A stretch of DNA of 64,000 nucleotides from contig JABBOY010000022.1 of NCBI GenBank assembly GCA_012927585.1, positions 223,653 through 287,652 of the forward strand. Direction: 5' to 3'. Source of the DNA: Glaciimonas sp. GTDB taxonomy: Bacteria; Pseudomonadota; Gammaproteobacteria; Burkholderiales; Burkholderiaceae_D. Each line of letters begins with the position of its first letter. Position 1 is the first letter of the stretch. Position numbers and translations under genes: made by a program. The notes below the pieces were generated by a model. It made no database searches. It was given only the letters and a program-made list of their open reading frames with translations, and was not told the origin of the DNA. Shown here piece by piece: positions 8,975-17,824 of this stretch.

Positions 8975-9826
8975 TCAATCCACTTGCGTCGCTAAAATCT
9001 GGCACATCTCATTAAACTGCAACTCTGTTTCGCTCAACACCTGCAGCACAGTCTGCTGATCCAGGTTCAGGCTATTCCATGCATGCGACGAGAATGGCGG
9101 CACTAACTCATCCTCATCTGCAGAAAGATCCAACGCATGGGCCATCGCATCGGCAACCTGGACCAGGTTGGTCAAGCCGCCACTCCATTGCTGGTCTGGC
9201 ACATGGTGCCCGGCAATTGCCATCTGAATAGCGGGAGGAAAACGCCAGTGCTCCGCCAGCACTTGGCCGGCGGCAGTATGATCGTATGACAATATCGCGC
9301 GCTCGGCCTCCAGCATGGTGCAGTCATGCTTGGTCCGATACTGCATTGCAGCTTGATACTGCTCAGGAAATCCGGTCACCAGCACAAGTCGACCAATATC
9401 ATGCAACAACCCTGCCATGAACGCAGACTCTGGATTAATGTCAACCCGTTTAGCGATCAGTCTGGCACAAACAGCGGTAGCAATCGAGTGCCGCCAAAAT
9501 ATCTGAAAGTCAAAACCACCATGATCTTTGGTCGGAAAACGATCAATCACGGCCGCAGCCGTAATCAGGGTGCGAAGACTGTTCAAGCCAAGAATCGATA
9601 ATGCTTGCGGCATTGTCGTGACTTTACGCTGCATCCCGTAAAAGGAGGAGTTAGCCAAATGTAAAGCCTTGGCCGACAGCGCCTGGTCTTTAGAAACCAT
9701 CGCTGACAATTGATTAATATCGGCATTGCTCTGCCCGATACTGCCCAAAAGCTGCATCACTACCGCCGGCCAGGATGGCAACGCATGAATTTTGCTGAGG
9801 ATTTCAGTGAAGGCGATATTACGCAT
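8975..9826 (-). CDS. HDOD domain protein
   Basis: The 283-residue protein is essentially one HDOD domain. It has the LPSWPAVVMQLL opening, the NSSFYGMQRKVTTMPQAL segment typical of HDOD proteins, and GLLHDIGRLVL. HDOD proteins are usually non-enzymatic relatives of HD phosphohydrolases and act as adaptors in c-di-GMP or two-component signalling. The gene overlaps the end of the small protein gene upstream by 8 bases and ends 4 bases before the kinase start, so it is part of one polycistron. No signal peptide or membrane helix is visible. Its partner and mode of action are unknown. Confidence 0.88.
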   Translation of the reverse strand: MRNIAFTEILSKIHALPSWPAVVMQLLGSIGQSNADINQLSAMVSKDQALSAKALHLANSSFYGMQRKVTTMPQALSILGLNSLRTLITAAAVIDRFPTKDHGGFDFQIFWRHSIATAVCARLIAKRVDINPESAFMAGLLHDIGRLVLVTGFPEQYQAAMQYRTKHDCTMLEAERAILSYDHTAAGQVLAEHWRFPPAIQMAIAGHHVPDQQWSGGLTNLVQVADAMAHALDLSADEDELVPPFSSHAWNSLNLDQQTVLQVLSETELQFNEMCQILATQVD

Positions 9827-10154
9827 GCCGGCCTCCCAATCGATACTGCGTCATATACTGCCACAATAATTTGCCGGCTGGGCCATCACTACATCGCCTG
9901 AATAGCTTGGCCAGACGCTGTCGCTGGCACTCCCTCTCAACTTCTCTATCCGCTTCCCGCTCAATATCAGTAGCTTTTTCCAAAACAATATCCAGGGTTT
10001 CCATGCCACTGCGCTGCAATGAAAGCAAAATCGTCTCAGTAACAACCGCGCCTTGCCTCAGGATTAATCCGCTGTGGGTAACGAGCACGTCTTTCGACAC
10101 GATCATCCCAACCCGTACTTCATCCAGGGGCAATAGTCTGGCATCGCTGTTCAT
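9819..10154 (-). CDS. Small stand-alone HD-GYP accessory-type domain protein
   Basis: I start this 111-residue protein at the ATG 10152–10154, preceded by GAGG and overlapping the upstream stop as ATGA; the longer open frame has no such signal. The first 60 residues contain LPLDEVRVGMIVSKDVLVTH followed by SGLILRQGAVVTE. This resembles the module found at the C-terminus of the REC/HD protein in the same operon (LLPGMVLSQDL...DGILLLSADHVL) and next to many HD-GYP domains. Here it stands alone, with a highly charged helical tail (EREADREVERE). It could act in trans on the degenerate HD-GYP protein; that is inference. Confidence 0.75.
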   Translation of the reverse strand: MNSDARLLPLDEVRVGMIVSKDVLVTHSGLILRQGAVVTETILLSLQRSGMETLDIVLEKATDIEREADREVERECQRQRLAKLFRRCSDGPAGKLLWQYMTQYRLGGRHA

Positions 10155-12397
10155 GCGATATCCTCGCAAGACGCCAAAGTAATTAGTCTGCCACGTGACT
10201 GGGATTGGGCGCCCATCGAGCGACAAGTTACGCTAAACCATGTTCCACCGATTTCAACGACACTGGCAAGATCCTCCGTCATATCGTGGATCGCTTCAGA
10301 CAGGCTCGGCAATGCATAAGCCAAATCGCAACCCGGCATCAGACCCATCCGTGAAAAAAATGCCGTTGAGGCCGCATTCACAAAAACAACCACAGCCTGA
10401 TCATCCAGGCCAATGATCGGTAACGGCAGGTATTCCAGGACTTCGCGGACAATATCGAGACTGATTTCATTTCGGGCGATTTTTTGCTGCTTCTGTTTAA
10501 GCACCATCCCCAATTGCCTGTTTGCCGCTGCCAGTTCCTGGTTGACAGTCTGCACTTCTATATTGAGTCGCCGGTTCTCATCTTCTACTTCCTTGCGGCG
10601 AAACGCTTCCGCTATATGTCCGCGCAGTTGGTTATCTTCCCAGGGCTTGGTGAGGAATTTATAAATAGCCCCTTCGTTGATGGCGTCCGTGACCGATTTC
10701 AATTCGGTATAACCAGACAGAACGATACGCACGGTATCGGGATATTTTTCTTTTGCGGCGCGCAGGAAATCAACCCCCATCATGCCCGGCATACGCTGAT
10801 CGGACACGATGACATCAACCGCCTTATCCTCAAGCAGCGCCAATCCTTCCGCGCCGCTATTGGCAGTCAGAATCTGATAACCATCGCGTCGCAACAGACG
10901 CTTTAGCGCAGTCAGGATGTTGGGCTCGTCATCCACCAGCATCAAGGTGCGAGAGGATTGTTTGACGTCGCCGAAAGCATGTTCCGGCAGGCTGAATCCA
11001 TCGCGTAAAAAAACGCCGATTTCAGCTTTTGGCAAAGGATGACTGATGAGAAAACCCTGCATCTCATCACACCTGTTTCGCCGCAAGAAATTGCACTGCG
11101 CTGCGTTTTCCACACCCTCAGCCACCACCTTGATACCGAGGCTGTGCGCCATTGAAATGATGGTTTTTGCTATCGCGGCGCCATCCTGGTTTGCCTCGAT
11201 ATCGCTGATGAATGAACGGTCGATTTTGACGCGATCGAAAGGGAAGCGCTTCAAGTAGCTCAGGGAAGAGTAACCGGTGCCGAAATCATCCAATATCAAA
11301 TCCACTTCAAGCATTTTCAATTGGCGCAGGATATTTTCACTGGAGGAGCTGTCCTGCATCAAGACTTTTTCCGTGATTTCAAGGGACAGCATATGCGGAT
11401 CAAGCCGCATTTCAGCCAGCAGGTCTTCAACTTTATCGGCTAATTGGGCATCTCTGAATTGCCTTGGCGAAACGTTTACTGCAACCCGAAAATCCGCCAA
11501 CCCCTCATCGAGCCAGCTGCGCATATCCTGGCAAGCCCTACGCAAGACCCACTCGCCAATCGCCCCTATCAATCCTGACTCTTCTGCAATCGGAATAAAG
11601 CGATCAGGCGCTATCAATCCCAGCTCCGGGTGTTCCCAGCGCACCAATGCCTCCAGGCTGACCAGTTTGCCGGTCTGCAAATCCACCAGCGGTTGATAAT
11701 GCAACAACAGTTGATTACCGGCTATTGCTAAATGCAGCGTATGTTCCAGTACCGCCCGCTCCAGCATGTTTTCGTTCAACTCGCTGAAAAAAAACTGATA
11801 GTTGCTCCGGTCACTATCAGCATATTTAGCCAGTATCCCGGCATCATCTGCCATCTCCAGTTTTTCTACACTTGAATAGGCGGCGGACATGATGCCCATA
11901 TCAAACAGGATGACTTTCAGAATCGCACTCAATAACGTTTCAAACTCAGTGAAATCGTGATTGCTGATTTCCCATAACAGTGGCATTAATTGCGCCAAAT
12001 AGTGCCTGTAAGCAGCCACACTGGCCTCCGACGTGAGTCCGAGATGCTGCTGTGCCATACCAATGGCAATCCGGTTGCGCACATACTCTTTGTCATAACG
12101 CTCACTATTGCTTGAAGAGCTGCAGATGCAATGCGCGCGCCACAGACGTGCAAGCAATTCAGGGGCAAGCGAAGAATGGCCTGTGGTGGAGGCCGCGTTT
12201 GGAAAATCGTGATGTTGTGTACTAAATTGATGATGAAAATCGTCCAGTCTCGCACTCAGCACACCAAGGCGATGGACGTCTGCGTCACCGAATTCAAGCT
12301 CGTTCAACCGCAACCAGAGGTGCTGCTCATCTATCCCGAGGGCTGCCAGCAGCCGGCTAATGTCAATCAGCCCGGAATGGTCAAATTCTTTAGACAT
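10151..12397 (-). CDS. Globin-like sensor–EAL–REC–PAS signalling protein
   Basis: A 748-residue cytosolic protein. Residues 1–180 resemble the sensor globin of globin-coupled sensors (LNELEFGDADVHRLGVL, then YDKEYVRNRIAIG), but the position of the haem-ligating histidine appears to be Gln116, with His118 nearby. Residues 211–460 form an EAL domain with all catalytic motifs: Glu249 in LEALVRW, Asn in NVSPRQF, LEITE, Asp370-Asp371 in DDFGTGYSSL, Lys391 and Glu427 in VAEGVEN. It should therefore hydrolyse c-di-GMP. A REC domain follows (about 483–605, phospho-acceptor Asp533), then a coiled coil and a PAS domain (about 640–740). No GGDEF is present. The second of two adjacent ATGs is chosen because AAGGA sits at proper spacing. 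It lies 89 bases after fmt and couples (ATGA) to the small protein gene. Confidence 0.87.
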   Translation of the reverse strand: MSKEFDHSGLIDISRLLAALGIDEQHLWLRLNELEFGDADVHRLGVLSARLDDFHHQFSTQHHDFPNAASTTGHSSLAPELLARLWRAHCICSSSSNSERYDKEYVRNRIAIGMAQQHLGLTSEASVAAYRHYLAQLMPLLWEISNHDFTEFETLLSAILKVILFDMGIMSAAYSSVEKLEMADDAGILAKYADSDRSNYQFFFSELNENMLERAVLEHTLHLAIAGNQLLLHYQPLVDLQTGKLVSLEALVRWEHPELGLIAPDRFIPIAEESGLIGAIGEWVLRRACQDMRSWLDEGLADFRVAVNVSPRQFRDAQLADKVEDLLAEMRLDPHMLSLEITEKVLMQDSSSSENILRQLKMLEVDLILDDFGTGYSSLSYLKRFPFDRVKIDRSFISDIEANQDGAAIAKTIISMAHSLGIKVVAEGVENAAQCNFLRRNRCDEMQGFLISHPLPKAEIGVFLRDGFSLPEHAFGDVKQSSRTLMLVDDEPNILTALKRLLRRDGYQILTANSGAEGLALLEDKAVDVIVSDQRMPGMMGVDFLRAAKEKYPDTVRIVLSGYTELKSVTDAINEGAIYKFLTKPWEDNQLRGHIAEAFRRKEVEDENRRLNIEVQTVNQELAAANRQLGMVLKQKQQKIARNEISLDIVREVLEYLPLPIIGLDDQAVVVFVNAASTAFFSRMGLMPGCDLAYALPSLSEAIHDMTEDLASVVEIGGTWFSVTCRSMGAQSQSRGRLITLASCEDIA

Positions 12398-12486
12398 CAT
12401 TTCCTTGCAGTAACCCAACGGAGGAAAACAAAGACACGGTACCCATATTCGACGCAACCATGATTCTTAGCCAGGAAAATATGCGA

Positions 12487-13452
12487 TCAGCCGAATCGAC
12501 CGTTTTCCATCGGAAAGCCTTGCAGAAATTCGGCCGCCGGCAAGCGTTTCCCGCCCGGCTTTTGCAATACGGCCAAACGCAATACGCCCTCGCCGCAAGC
12601 CACCAACACGCCATCCTGTGCATTGGCGGCCAACACTTGCCCGGGCAGCCCTAATGGCAAACCGCTAGCGACCGCAGGCAGCGCCTGTGCTTGCCACAGC
12701 TTGAGCGTGACACCGTTAAACACGGCAAACGCACCGGGAAACGGATTAAACGCCCGAATCTTGCGCGCGCTTGCTGCGGCCGATTGACTGAAGTCAAGCT
12801 GTGCCTCGTGCTTGCTGATTTTGGTCGCGTAAGTGGCGCCCTCTGCCGGCTGCGACATGGCGGCCAAACCGCCTTGCTCCAACTGGCGCAGCGCCTGCAC
12901 AATCATGTTCGCACCCAACCCGGCCAGCTTGTCATGCAGGCTACCGGTGGTGTCGTCCGGCGCAATTGGCAAGCGCTCGGTTTGCAGCATCGGCCCGGTA
13001 TCAAGCCCTTCTTCCATCTGCATGATGGTTACGCCGGTTTCAGCGTCGCCGGCCTCGATGGCGCGCTGGATCGGTGCCGCGCCGCGCCAGCGCGGCAATA
13101 GTGAGGCGTGGATATTGATGCAGCCCAGGCGCGGAATATCCAGCACGCTGCGCGGCAAGATCAAGCCGTAAGCGGCCACCACCATCACGTCATGGTCGGT
13201 AGCGCGCAACAAAGCGTGGACATCTCGTGCCTCTTGCGCAGATTTACCGTCCAGCCGCAACGATGCCGGCTGCGCCACCGCGATGCCGTGCGTCACCGCA
13301 TATTGTTTCACCGGCGAAGCCTGCAACTGCATGCCGCGCCCGGCCGGCCGGTCGGGCTGGCTCAATACCAGTGCAATTTCAAAACCGGCCTGATGCAAGG
13401 ATCGGAGCGCCGCAGCGGCGAATTCAGGGGTTCCGGCGAAGAGTATTTTCAT
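12487..13452 (-). CDS. fmt: Methionyl-tRNA formyltransferase
   Basis: The 321-residue enzyme formylates initiator Met-tRNA with 10-formyl-tetrahydrofolate. The N-terminal domain shows [15 protein letters not shown], the loop [12 protein letters not shown] and the catalytic/folate segment [16 protein letters not shown] with [16 protein letters not shown]; the C-terminal anticodon-arm-binding domain follows and ends [11 protein letters not shown]. The ATG at 13450–13452 fits the family start exactly. In many bacteria def (peptide deformylase) is adjacent, and both lie beside dprA–smg. Here def is not next to fmt, and fmt instead heads a run of signalling genes on the same strand. Confidence 0.95.
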   Translation of the reverse strand: MKILFAGTPEFAAAALRSLHQAGFEIALVLSQPDRPAGRGMQLQASPVKQYAVTHGIAVAQPASLRLDGKSAQEARDVHALLRATDHDVMVVAAYGLILPRSVLDIPRLGCINIHASLLPRWRGAAPIQRAIEAGDAETGVTIMQMEEGLDTGPMLQTERLPIAPDDTTGSLHDKLAGLGANMIVQALRQLEQGGLAAMSQPAEGATYATKISKHEAQLDFSQSAAASARKIRAFNPFPGAFAVFNGVTLKLWQAQALPAVASGLPLGLPGQVLAANAQDGVLVACGEGVLRLAVLQKPGGKRLPAAEFLQGFPMENGRFG

Positions 13453-13705
13453 GGGCGGTATTGTACGAAGAGGGCTGCAAAATTGCACGTGACTTCCATT
13501 TGCAGACCGGTGATCCCTGGCACAAAAATTTAATAGGAATGGTATACGGATCATGCGATGATTGCCACATGGAAATATATTTACCCTGTAGCGCCGCACC
13601 TCTTGTCAGGTTTCGATCCTGCCTGCCCATGGCATGGAGTACAGGCAGCAGCTTTGCCGTTCCCGTTTTCTCCACCTGACAACAACCGATCAGAGCGCAG
13701 ATACG

Positions 13706-14995
13706 ATGCTGGATAATGCCAATATCACCATGGATCAACTACGGGTCGGACTGTATATCCATCTCGATCTGAAGTGGTTTGAACATCCGTTTGCCTTCAA
13801 CCATTTCAAGATCAAGAACGAGCAACAGATCAAGACTATCCGTAGTCTGGGTCTGAAGGCGGTGCGTTGCAACCCAACCCTGAGCGAAGTCCCTCTGCCA
13901 CCCCAGCGCCGGCCTCAAGATACGCCGCAGCAAGCAGCACTGATAGCCGAGCCGGAGGATATCTCCCTATCGCCGGCGCTGGCTGCCAAATACGTGATGA
14001 TGGAGCGCATCCAGCAACAGCGGACGGCGGCGGTGCGGATCGAGAATGCCTTTGTCAATACCGCCAATACCATCTGTGACATCGATAAAAACCTGTTCTC
14101 CAAGCCGTCAGAAACCGTGCGCCAGGCAGCCCAGTTGGTGACGCAAATTGCCGATTCGATTATTTCTGAGCCGGAACTCGCGATTCATGTCATGGGCGAC
14201 AAGATGGGCGGCGAGGAATTGTATTTCCACACTCTGAACGTCACCATACTGTCGATGATGATGGCGCGCGACATCAAACTGCCGCAAGCGGTGGTCGGCG
14301 TGTTAGGGATGGGCGCGCTATTCCACGATATCGGATGCAAGGAAATCCCAAACAAGATTCGCCTGAAAATGGAGCCACTAACCCAGTCCGAGCGCCACTT
14401 CAATGAGCTGCATGTGCAATACGGAATCGACATCGGCCGACGACTCCAGTTTGCGCCAAGCACCCTGGCCATCATCGGAGAGCATCACGAGTTATTCGAT
14501 GGCAGCGGCTATCCGGCAAAACGCAAGGGAGAGTCGATCGGGTTACTGTCCCGCATCGTCGTCATTGCCAACCATTACGATGAACTGTGCAATCCGGTCA
14601 ATATCAACGATGCCATGACACCACACGAAGCGCTGTCACTGATGTTCGCCAAGCTGCGCAACAAATTCGATCCGAAGCTGCTGCAAGTCTTCATCCGTTG
14701 CCTTGGGGTTTATCCGCCCGGCACCATCGTGCAGCTTTCCAATGGCGTTATCGGCATGATCACCACCATCAATACAGCCAAACCGATGAAGCCCATGATA
14801 ATGATTTACGACGCCGATGTCCCTAAGGAGGAAGCGATCCTGGTGGATATGGAGCGCGAAACCGACATCAACATTGCCAAAGCGATCAGGCCGGCGCAAG
14901 TGCCACGCGAAATCTACAATTACCTTAGCCCCCGCAAACGGGTCAGTTATTACTTCGATGCAGGCCAACCGGGGCAGGAGGCAGTTGCAAGATGA
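13706..14995 (+). CDS. DUF3391–HD-GYP cyclic-di-GMP phosphodiesterase
   Basis: The 429-residue protein has an N-terminal DUF3391 module (about 8–60; VGLYIHLDLKWFEHPF) and a catalytic HD-GYP domain (about 165–340). Metal-site motifs are present: FHTLNV (His175), LFHDIGCKEIP (His207-Asp208), GEHHELFDGSGYP (His260-His261-Glu262 and GYP 268–270). In the usual HDxGK motif the lysine is shifted by one (HDIGCK). It should hydrolyse c-di-GMP, in contrast to the degenerate copy across fmt. The ATG at 13706 is chosen because the upstream extension lacks homology, although its ribosome-binding site is weak. It is divergent from fmt over 253 bases and overlaps the following kinase gene by 4 bases. Confidence 0.88.
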   Translation: MLDNANITMDQLRVGLYIHLDLKWFEHPFAFNHFKIKNEQQIKTIRSLGLKAVRCNPTLSEVPLPPQRRPQDTPQQAALIAEPEDISLSPALAAKYVMMERIQQQRTAAVRIENAFVNTANTICDIDKNLFSKPSETVRQAAQLVTQIADSIISEPELAIHVMGDKMGGEELYFHTLNVTILSMMMARDIKLPQAVVGVLGMGALFHDIGCKEIPNKIRLKMEPLTQSERHFNELHVQYGIDIGRRLQFAPSTLAIIGEHHELFDGSGYPAKRKGESIGLLSRIVVIANHYDELCNPVNINDAMTPHEALSLMFAKLRNKFDPKLLQVFIRCLGVYPPGTIVQLSNGVIGMITTINTAKPMKPMIMIYDADVPKEEAILVDMERETDINIAKAIRPAQVPREIYNYLSPRKRVSYYFDAGQPGQEAVAR

Positions 14996-16668
14996 ACAGC
15001 CGGGAACGCCTGATGCTAGACCACAGCCCGCACATGATGCTGCTGGTTGAACCAAAATATTTGCGGGTCGTGATTGCCAACCGGGCAGCGCAGCAGATGC
15101 TCGGGTATTCCGAACAGGCACTGCTTTCGATGACAATCACCGACATCGAAAGCTCGTTGCAGGACGTTTTTTATTGGAAAGATGTCAGCAACGGCCAATA
15201 TCTGAACATTGAGGCCCAGGAAGGTCTGTATCAGTGCGCCGATGGCTCCATGCTGACAGTCATGAAATCGATCGGGCTAGTGCATCATGACGGCGCGCCC
15301 CTGCTGCTGGTGCAAGCCAGGGATGTTCAGAATGAGCGCCAGGTCGAGGACACTCTGGCGCATGCCCTGTCGCAACTGAGGGCGACGCTAGAGTCGACCG
15401 GGAACGGGATTCTGGTGATCGATTTACAGGGCAAGATCGCCAGCATGAACCACCTATTCAGTAAAATGTGGGGAATCCCCGACGATTTGCTGCTGGAGCA
15501 CGACGACACGGCCATCCTCGAATTCATCGCCGCACACGTACTCGAAACCGACACCTGCCGTACCCGCTTGCAGGAAATCGTCCACGGCAATGAAACCGAG
15601 GAGATTTTTCGGCTTAGGGATGGCCGTTTTTTCGAATGCAAATCACGTCCGCAATATCTTGGCGAGCGCATCATCGGTCGCGTTTTCGGCTACAACGATA
15701 TTACCGAACGCAAGCGCGCTGAAGAGGCACTCCGCGAATCTCGCGACAAGCTGGAGGAGCGGGTACAGACACGCACTACCGACCTGCAGATGGCAAATGC
15801 GACGCTGCTGACCGAAAAAGCGCGTCAAGAAGTTTTGATCAAAAAACTCGAAGAGGCCCAGAACCAACTACTGCAATCGGAAAAAATGGCTTCGATTGGC
15901 CAACTGGCAGCCGGCGTGGCGCACGAGATCAACAATCCAGTAGGCTTTGTGAATTCCAACCTGGGAGCCTTGCAGCGGTATATGGAAGATATGCTGAAGC
16001 TGCTGGCCGCTTACGAACAGATTGAAGGATCGCTGGCGGCGGACGTACTGCAAGATATTAAGCAACTGAAGAAGGAAATCGATGTCGGATTCCTGCGCGA
16101 AGACATCGGAAATCTGCTGACAGAGTCGCTGGATGGCTTGCAGCGCGTGAAGCGCATCGTGCAGGATTTGAAAGATTTTTCCCATGTGGACGAATCGGAG
16201 CGACAGTGGGCAGATCTGGAGATGGGACTGGAGAGCACGCTCAGAGTGGTCTGGAACGAACTCAAGTACAAGGCCGAAGTTATCAAAGAATATGGCGCTA
16301 TCCCGCACATCGAATGCTACCCGTCGCAACTCAACCAGGTATTCATGAACCTGCTGGTAAACGCCTCGCATGCGATCGAGGATCACGGCCGGATCACTAT
16401 CCGTACCGGCCAGGAGGGGGAAAACGTCTGGGTAGAAATCGAAGACAGCGGCAAGGGCATCCAGCCGGAACACCTGGGGCGGATTTTTGAACCGTTCTTT
16501 ACTACCAAACCAGTCGGTAAAGGCACCGGCTTGGGACTCTCGCTATCCTACGGCATCGTGCAAAAACACGGTGGACGAATCGAGGTCAAAAGCGAACCGG
16601 GCAAAGGTTCTATTTTCAAAATAGTGCTGCCACAACACGTAGGGGCGAGCGACAAGATACTGACTTAA
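14992..16668 (+). CDS. Soluble two-PAS histidine kinase
   Basis: This 558-residue cytosolic kinase carries two PAS domains (about 5–115 and 125–240, the second ending [14 protein letters not shown]), a coiled coil (240–300), phospho-acceptor His311 in GVAHEINNP, and an ATPase domain with N-box [15 protein letters not shown]1 box IEDSGKGI and G2 box [14 protein letters not shown]. Shared segments such as [13 protein letters not shown] and [13 protein letters not shown] mark it as a close paralogue of the kinase at 7450–8970. The start codon overlaps the stop of the HD-GYP gene (ATGA). No cognate REC gene lies downstream, so it may signal to the REC proteins encoded on the opposite strand. Confidence 0.9.
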   Translation: MNSRERLMLDHSPHMMLLVEPKYLRVVIANRAAQQMLGYSEQALLSMTITDIESSLQDVFYWKDVSNGQYLNIEAQEGLYQCADGSMLTVMKSIGLVHHDGAPLLLVQARDVQNERQVEDTLAHALSQLRATLESTGNGILVIDLQGKIASMNHLFSKMWGIPDDLLLEHDDTAILEFIAAHVLETDTCRTRLQEIVHGNETEEIFRLRDGRFFECKSRPQYLGERIIGRVFGYNDITERKRAEEALRESRDKLEERVQTRTTDLQMANATLLTEKARQEVLIKKLEEAQNQLLQSEKMASIGQLAAGVAHEINNPVGFVNSNLGALQRYMEDMLKLLAAYEQIEGSLAADVLQDIKQLKKEIDVGFLREDIGNLLTESLDGLQRVKRIVQDLKDFSHVDESERQWADLEMGLESTLRVVWNELKYKAEVIKEYGAIPHIECYPSQLNQVFMNLLVNASHAIEDHGRITIRTGQEGENVWVEIEDSGKGIQPEHLGRIFEPFFTTKPVGKGTGLGLSLSYGIVQKHGGRIEVKSEPGKGSIFKIVLPQHVGASDKILT

Positions 16669-16760
16669 AAGGCGCTCTCACCGGGGTCCCCGTTTTGGAC
16701 AAAAGTCAAGGTTACAGTCTGCGACTGGATCCATGCACGAATAATAATTATTTAAAAAAT

Positions 16761-16780
16761 ACCTGATTAGCTACCAACCT
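16761..16780 (+). repeat. Left terminal inverted repeat of the IS1595 element
   Basis: ACCTGATTAGCTACCAACCT is the exact reverse complement of 17781–17800. The identity of the two ends implies that the outer element inserted intact before it was damaged inside. Confidence 0.9.
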
Positions 16781-16852
16781 AAGAACACCTTGAAAACACT
16801 ACTGTTTTTGCATACAGCATTAACGGGATGATAATTTTTGAAGGAGAGCGTC

Positions 16853-16954
16853 ATGGCAATGAACAAAGTGCAGTTTCAAAAAGGGCTATCGTTGGATGGA
16901 TTTCTCAAGAAATATGGGATTGAAGCGCAATGCGAAGAGGCGCTGGCAGCTGCA
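16853..16954 (+). pseudogene. IS1595-family transposase, N-terminal remnant
   Basis: Starting at an ATG preceded by AAGGAG, the frame reads MAMNKVQFQKGLSLDGFLK and continues with [14 protein letters not shown], the typical N-terminus of ISXO2-type transposases. The homology then stops where the next motif (a zinc-binding CxxC region) is expected, and IS30-type sequence begins in another frame. The reading frame runs on to 17038 without meaning. Confidence 0.85.
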
Positions 16955-17331
16955 CCATCTTGCAGCGCTTTGATGGGGAAATGCGCCGCTCACTTACTTA
17001 TGACCAGGGGCGCGAAATGGCACAACATGCGAAACTAACTGAAGAGACCGGCATCAAAGTCTACTTCGCGCATCCGCACAGTCCCTGGGAACGCGGCCGC
17101 AACGAAAACACCAATGGCTTGCTGCGTCAGTATCCGCCAAAAGGGTCTGACCTCTCTCCTCACTCACAGCAACAGCTGGACGACATCGCCCGGAAACTCA
17201 ACACCCGGCCCAGGAAATCACTGGACTGGAAATGCCCAGCCGAACTATTCCTCCCTGTAGACGCTTTTGACTTTAAAGCATACTGGGCCGATAAACTTGG
17301 CCTTGTTGCACTTGGACATTGAAACCGCCGT
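16955..17331 (+). mobile_element. IS30-family 3' fragment nested in the IS1595 element
   Basis: A frame ending with TGA at 17320–17322 encodes the C-terminal catalytic part of an IS30-type transposase: [33 protein letters not shown] and [18 protein letters not shown]. The last catalytic Glu is in GRNENTNG. About the first two thirds of an IS30 transposase are missing, so it cannot transpose. The right boundary near 17331 is placed just after the stop, where IS30 terminal repeats usually lie; both boundaries are approximate. Confidence 0.78.
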
Positions 17332-17794
17332 CCCTTTCGTGGCGGCGGTGGAAACCAATAAAAAAGGACATCCGATTTACATCCGGCTAGATAGAGTGGA
17401 GTCGTTTAAGGAGAAAGATATCCAGACTTAGGCCAAAGCAGCGCTGGCGACATCGGCCATGGTCATATCCGACGAACTTTGGGCCTTCCAGGGCGTGACC
17501 GCCCAGGAAGGCGTTTCCCATAAAGCCCATGTTACTGGCCATGGAAAGAAAGCTGCGATGCATCCTCAGTTTCACTGGGTCAATACCAAGCTGGGTAATT
17601 TAAAGACCTCGTTGGCAAGTACTTACCATGCCTTTGATTTTTCCGAATACGCAACCCGGTATCTGGCTGAATTTCAATATCGCTTCAACCGTCGTTTCGA
17701 TTTGGCTTCAATGCTGCCTCGACTACTCTATGCCGCAGCCGTTACCAAACCTCTACCGCTACGCATTCTGCGCCTCTCTGAGGTTGGTAGCTAA
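17332..17794 (+). pseudogene. IS1595-family transposase, C-terminal remnant
   Basis: The frame encodes VAAVETNKKGHPIYIRLD, then after an in-frame TAG (17429–17431) continues with SDELWAFQGV, FHWVNTKLGNLKTSLAS and the ISXO2 hallmark YLAEFQYRFNRRFDL, ending at TAA 17792–17794. The continuous homology on both sides of the TAG shows a nonsense mutation rather than a gene boundary. It pairs with the N-terminal remnant at 16853–16954. Confidence 0.85.
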
Positions 17795-17800
17795 TCAGGT
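17781..17800 (-). repeat. Right terminal inverted repeat of the IS1595 element
   Basis: This is the exact reverse complement of 16761–16780. The transposase stop codon (TAA, 17792–17794) lies inside this repeat. Confidence 0.9.
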
Positions 17801-17824
17801 TTATTTATGATATGAAGCATGAAG

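Larger units (their letters stand above)
16761..17800 (+). mobile_element. IS1595-family insertion sequence, interrupted and inactive
   Basis: The element is bounded by perfect 20-base inverted repeats (16761–16780 and 17781–17800). It encodes the two ends of an IS1595/ISXO2-type transposase, while the middle has been replaced by the 3' part of an IS30-family transposase gene. An in-frame TAG at 17429–17431 also breaks the C-terminal part. The flanks are AT-rich, and I could not find a clean 8-base target duplication directly abutting the repeats. It lies between the second kinase gene and msrQ. Confidence 0.85.

Noticed and set aside
13518..13532. Sigma-54-like sequence TGGCACAAAAATTTA upstream of the HD-GYP gene
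   Set aside because: The -24 part matches, but the -12 GC is missing, so a functional sigma-54 promoter is unlikely.
16753..17808. Target-site duplication flanking the IS1595 element
   Set aside because: The bases directly abutting the inverted repeats do not match; a TTATTTA seen on both sides is offset by six bases on the left and lies in AT-rich sequence.
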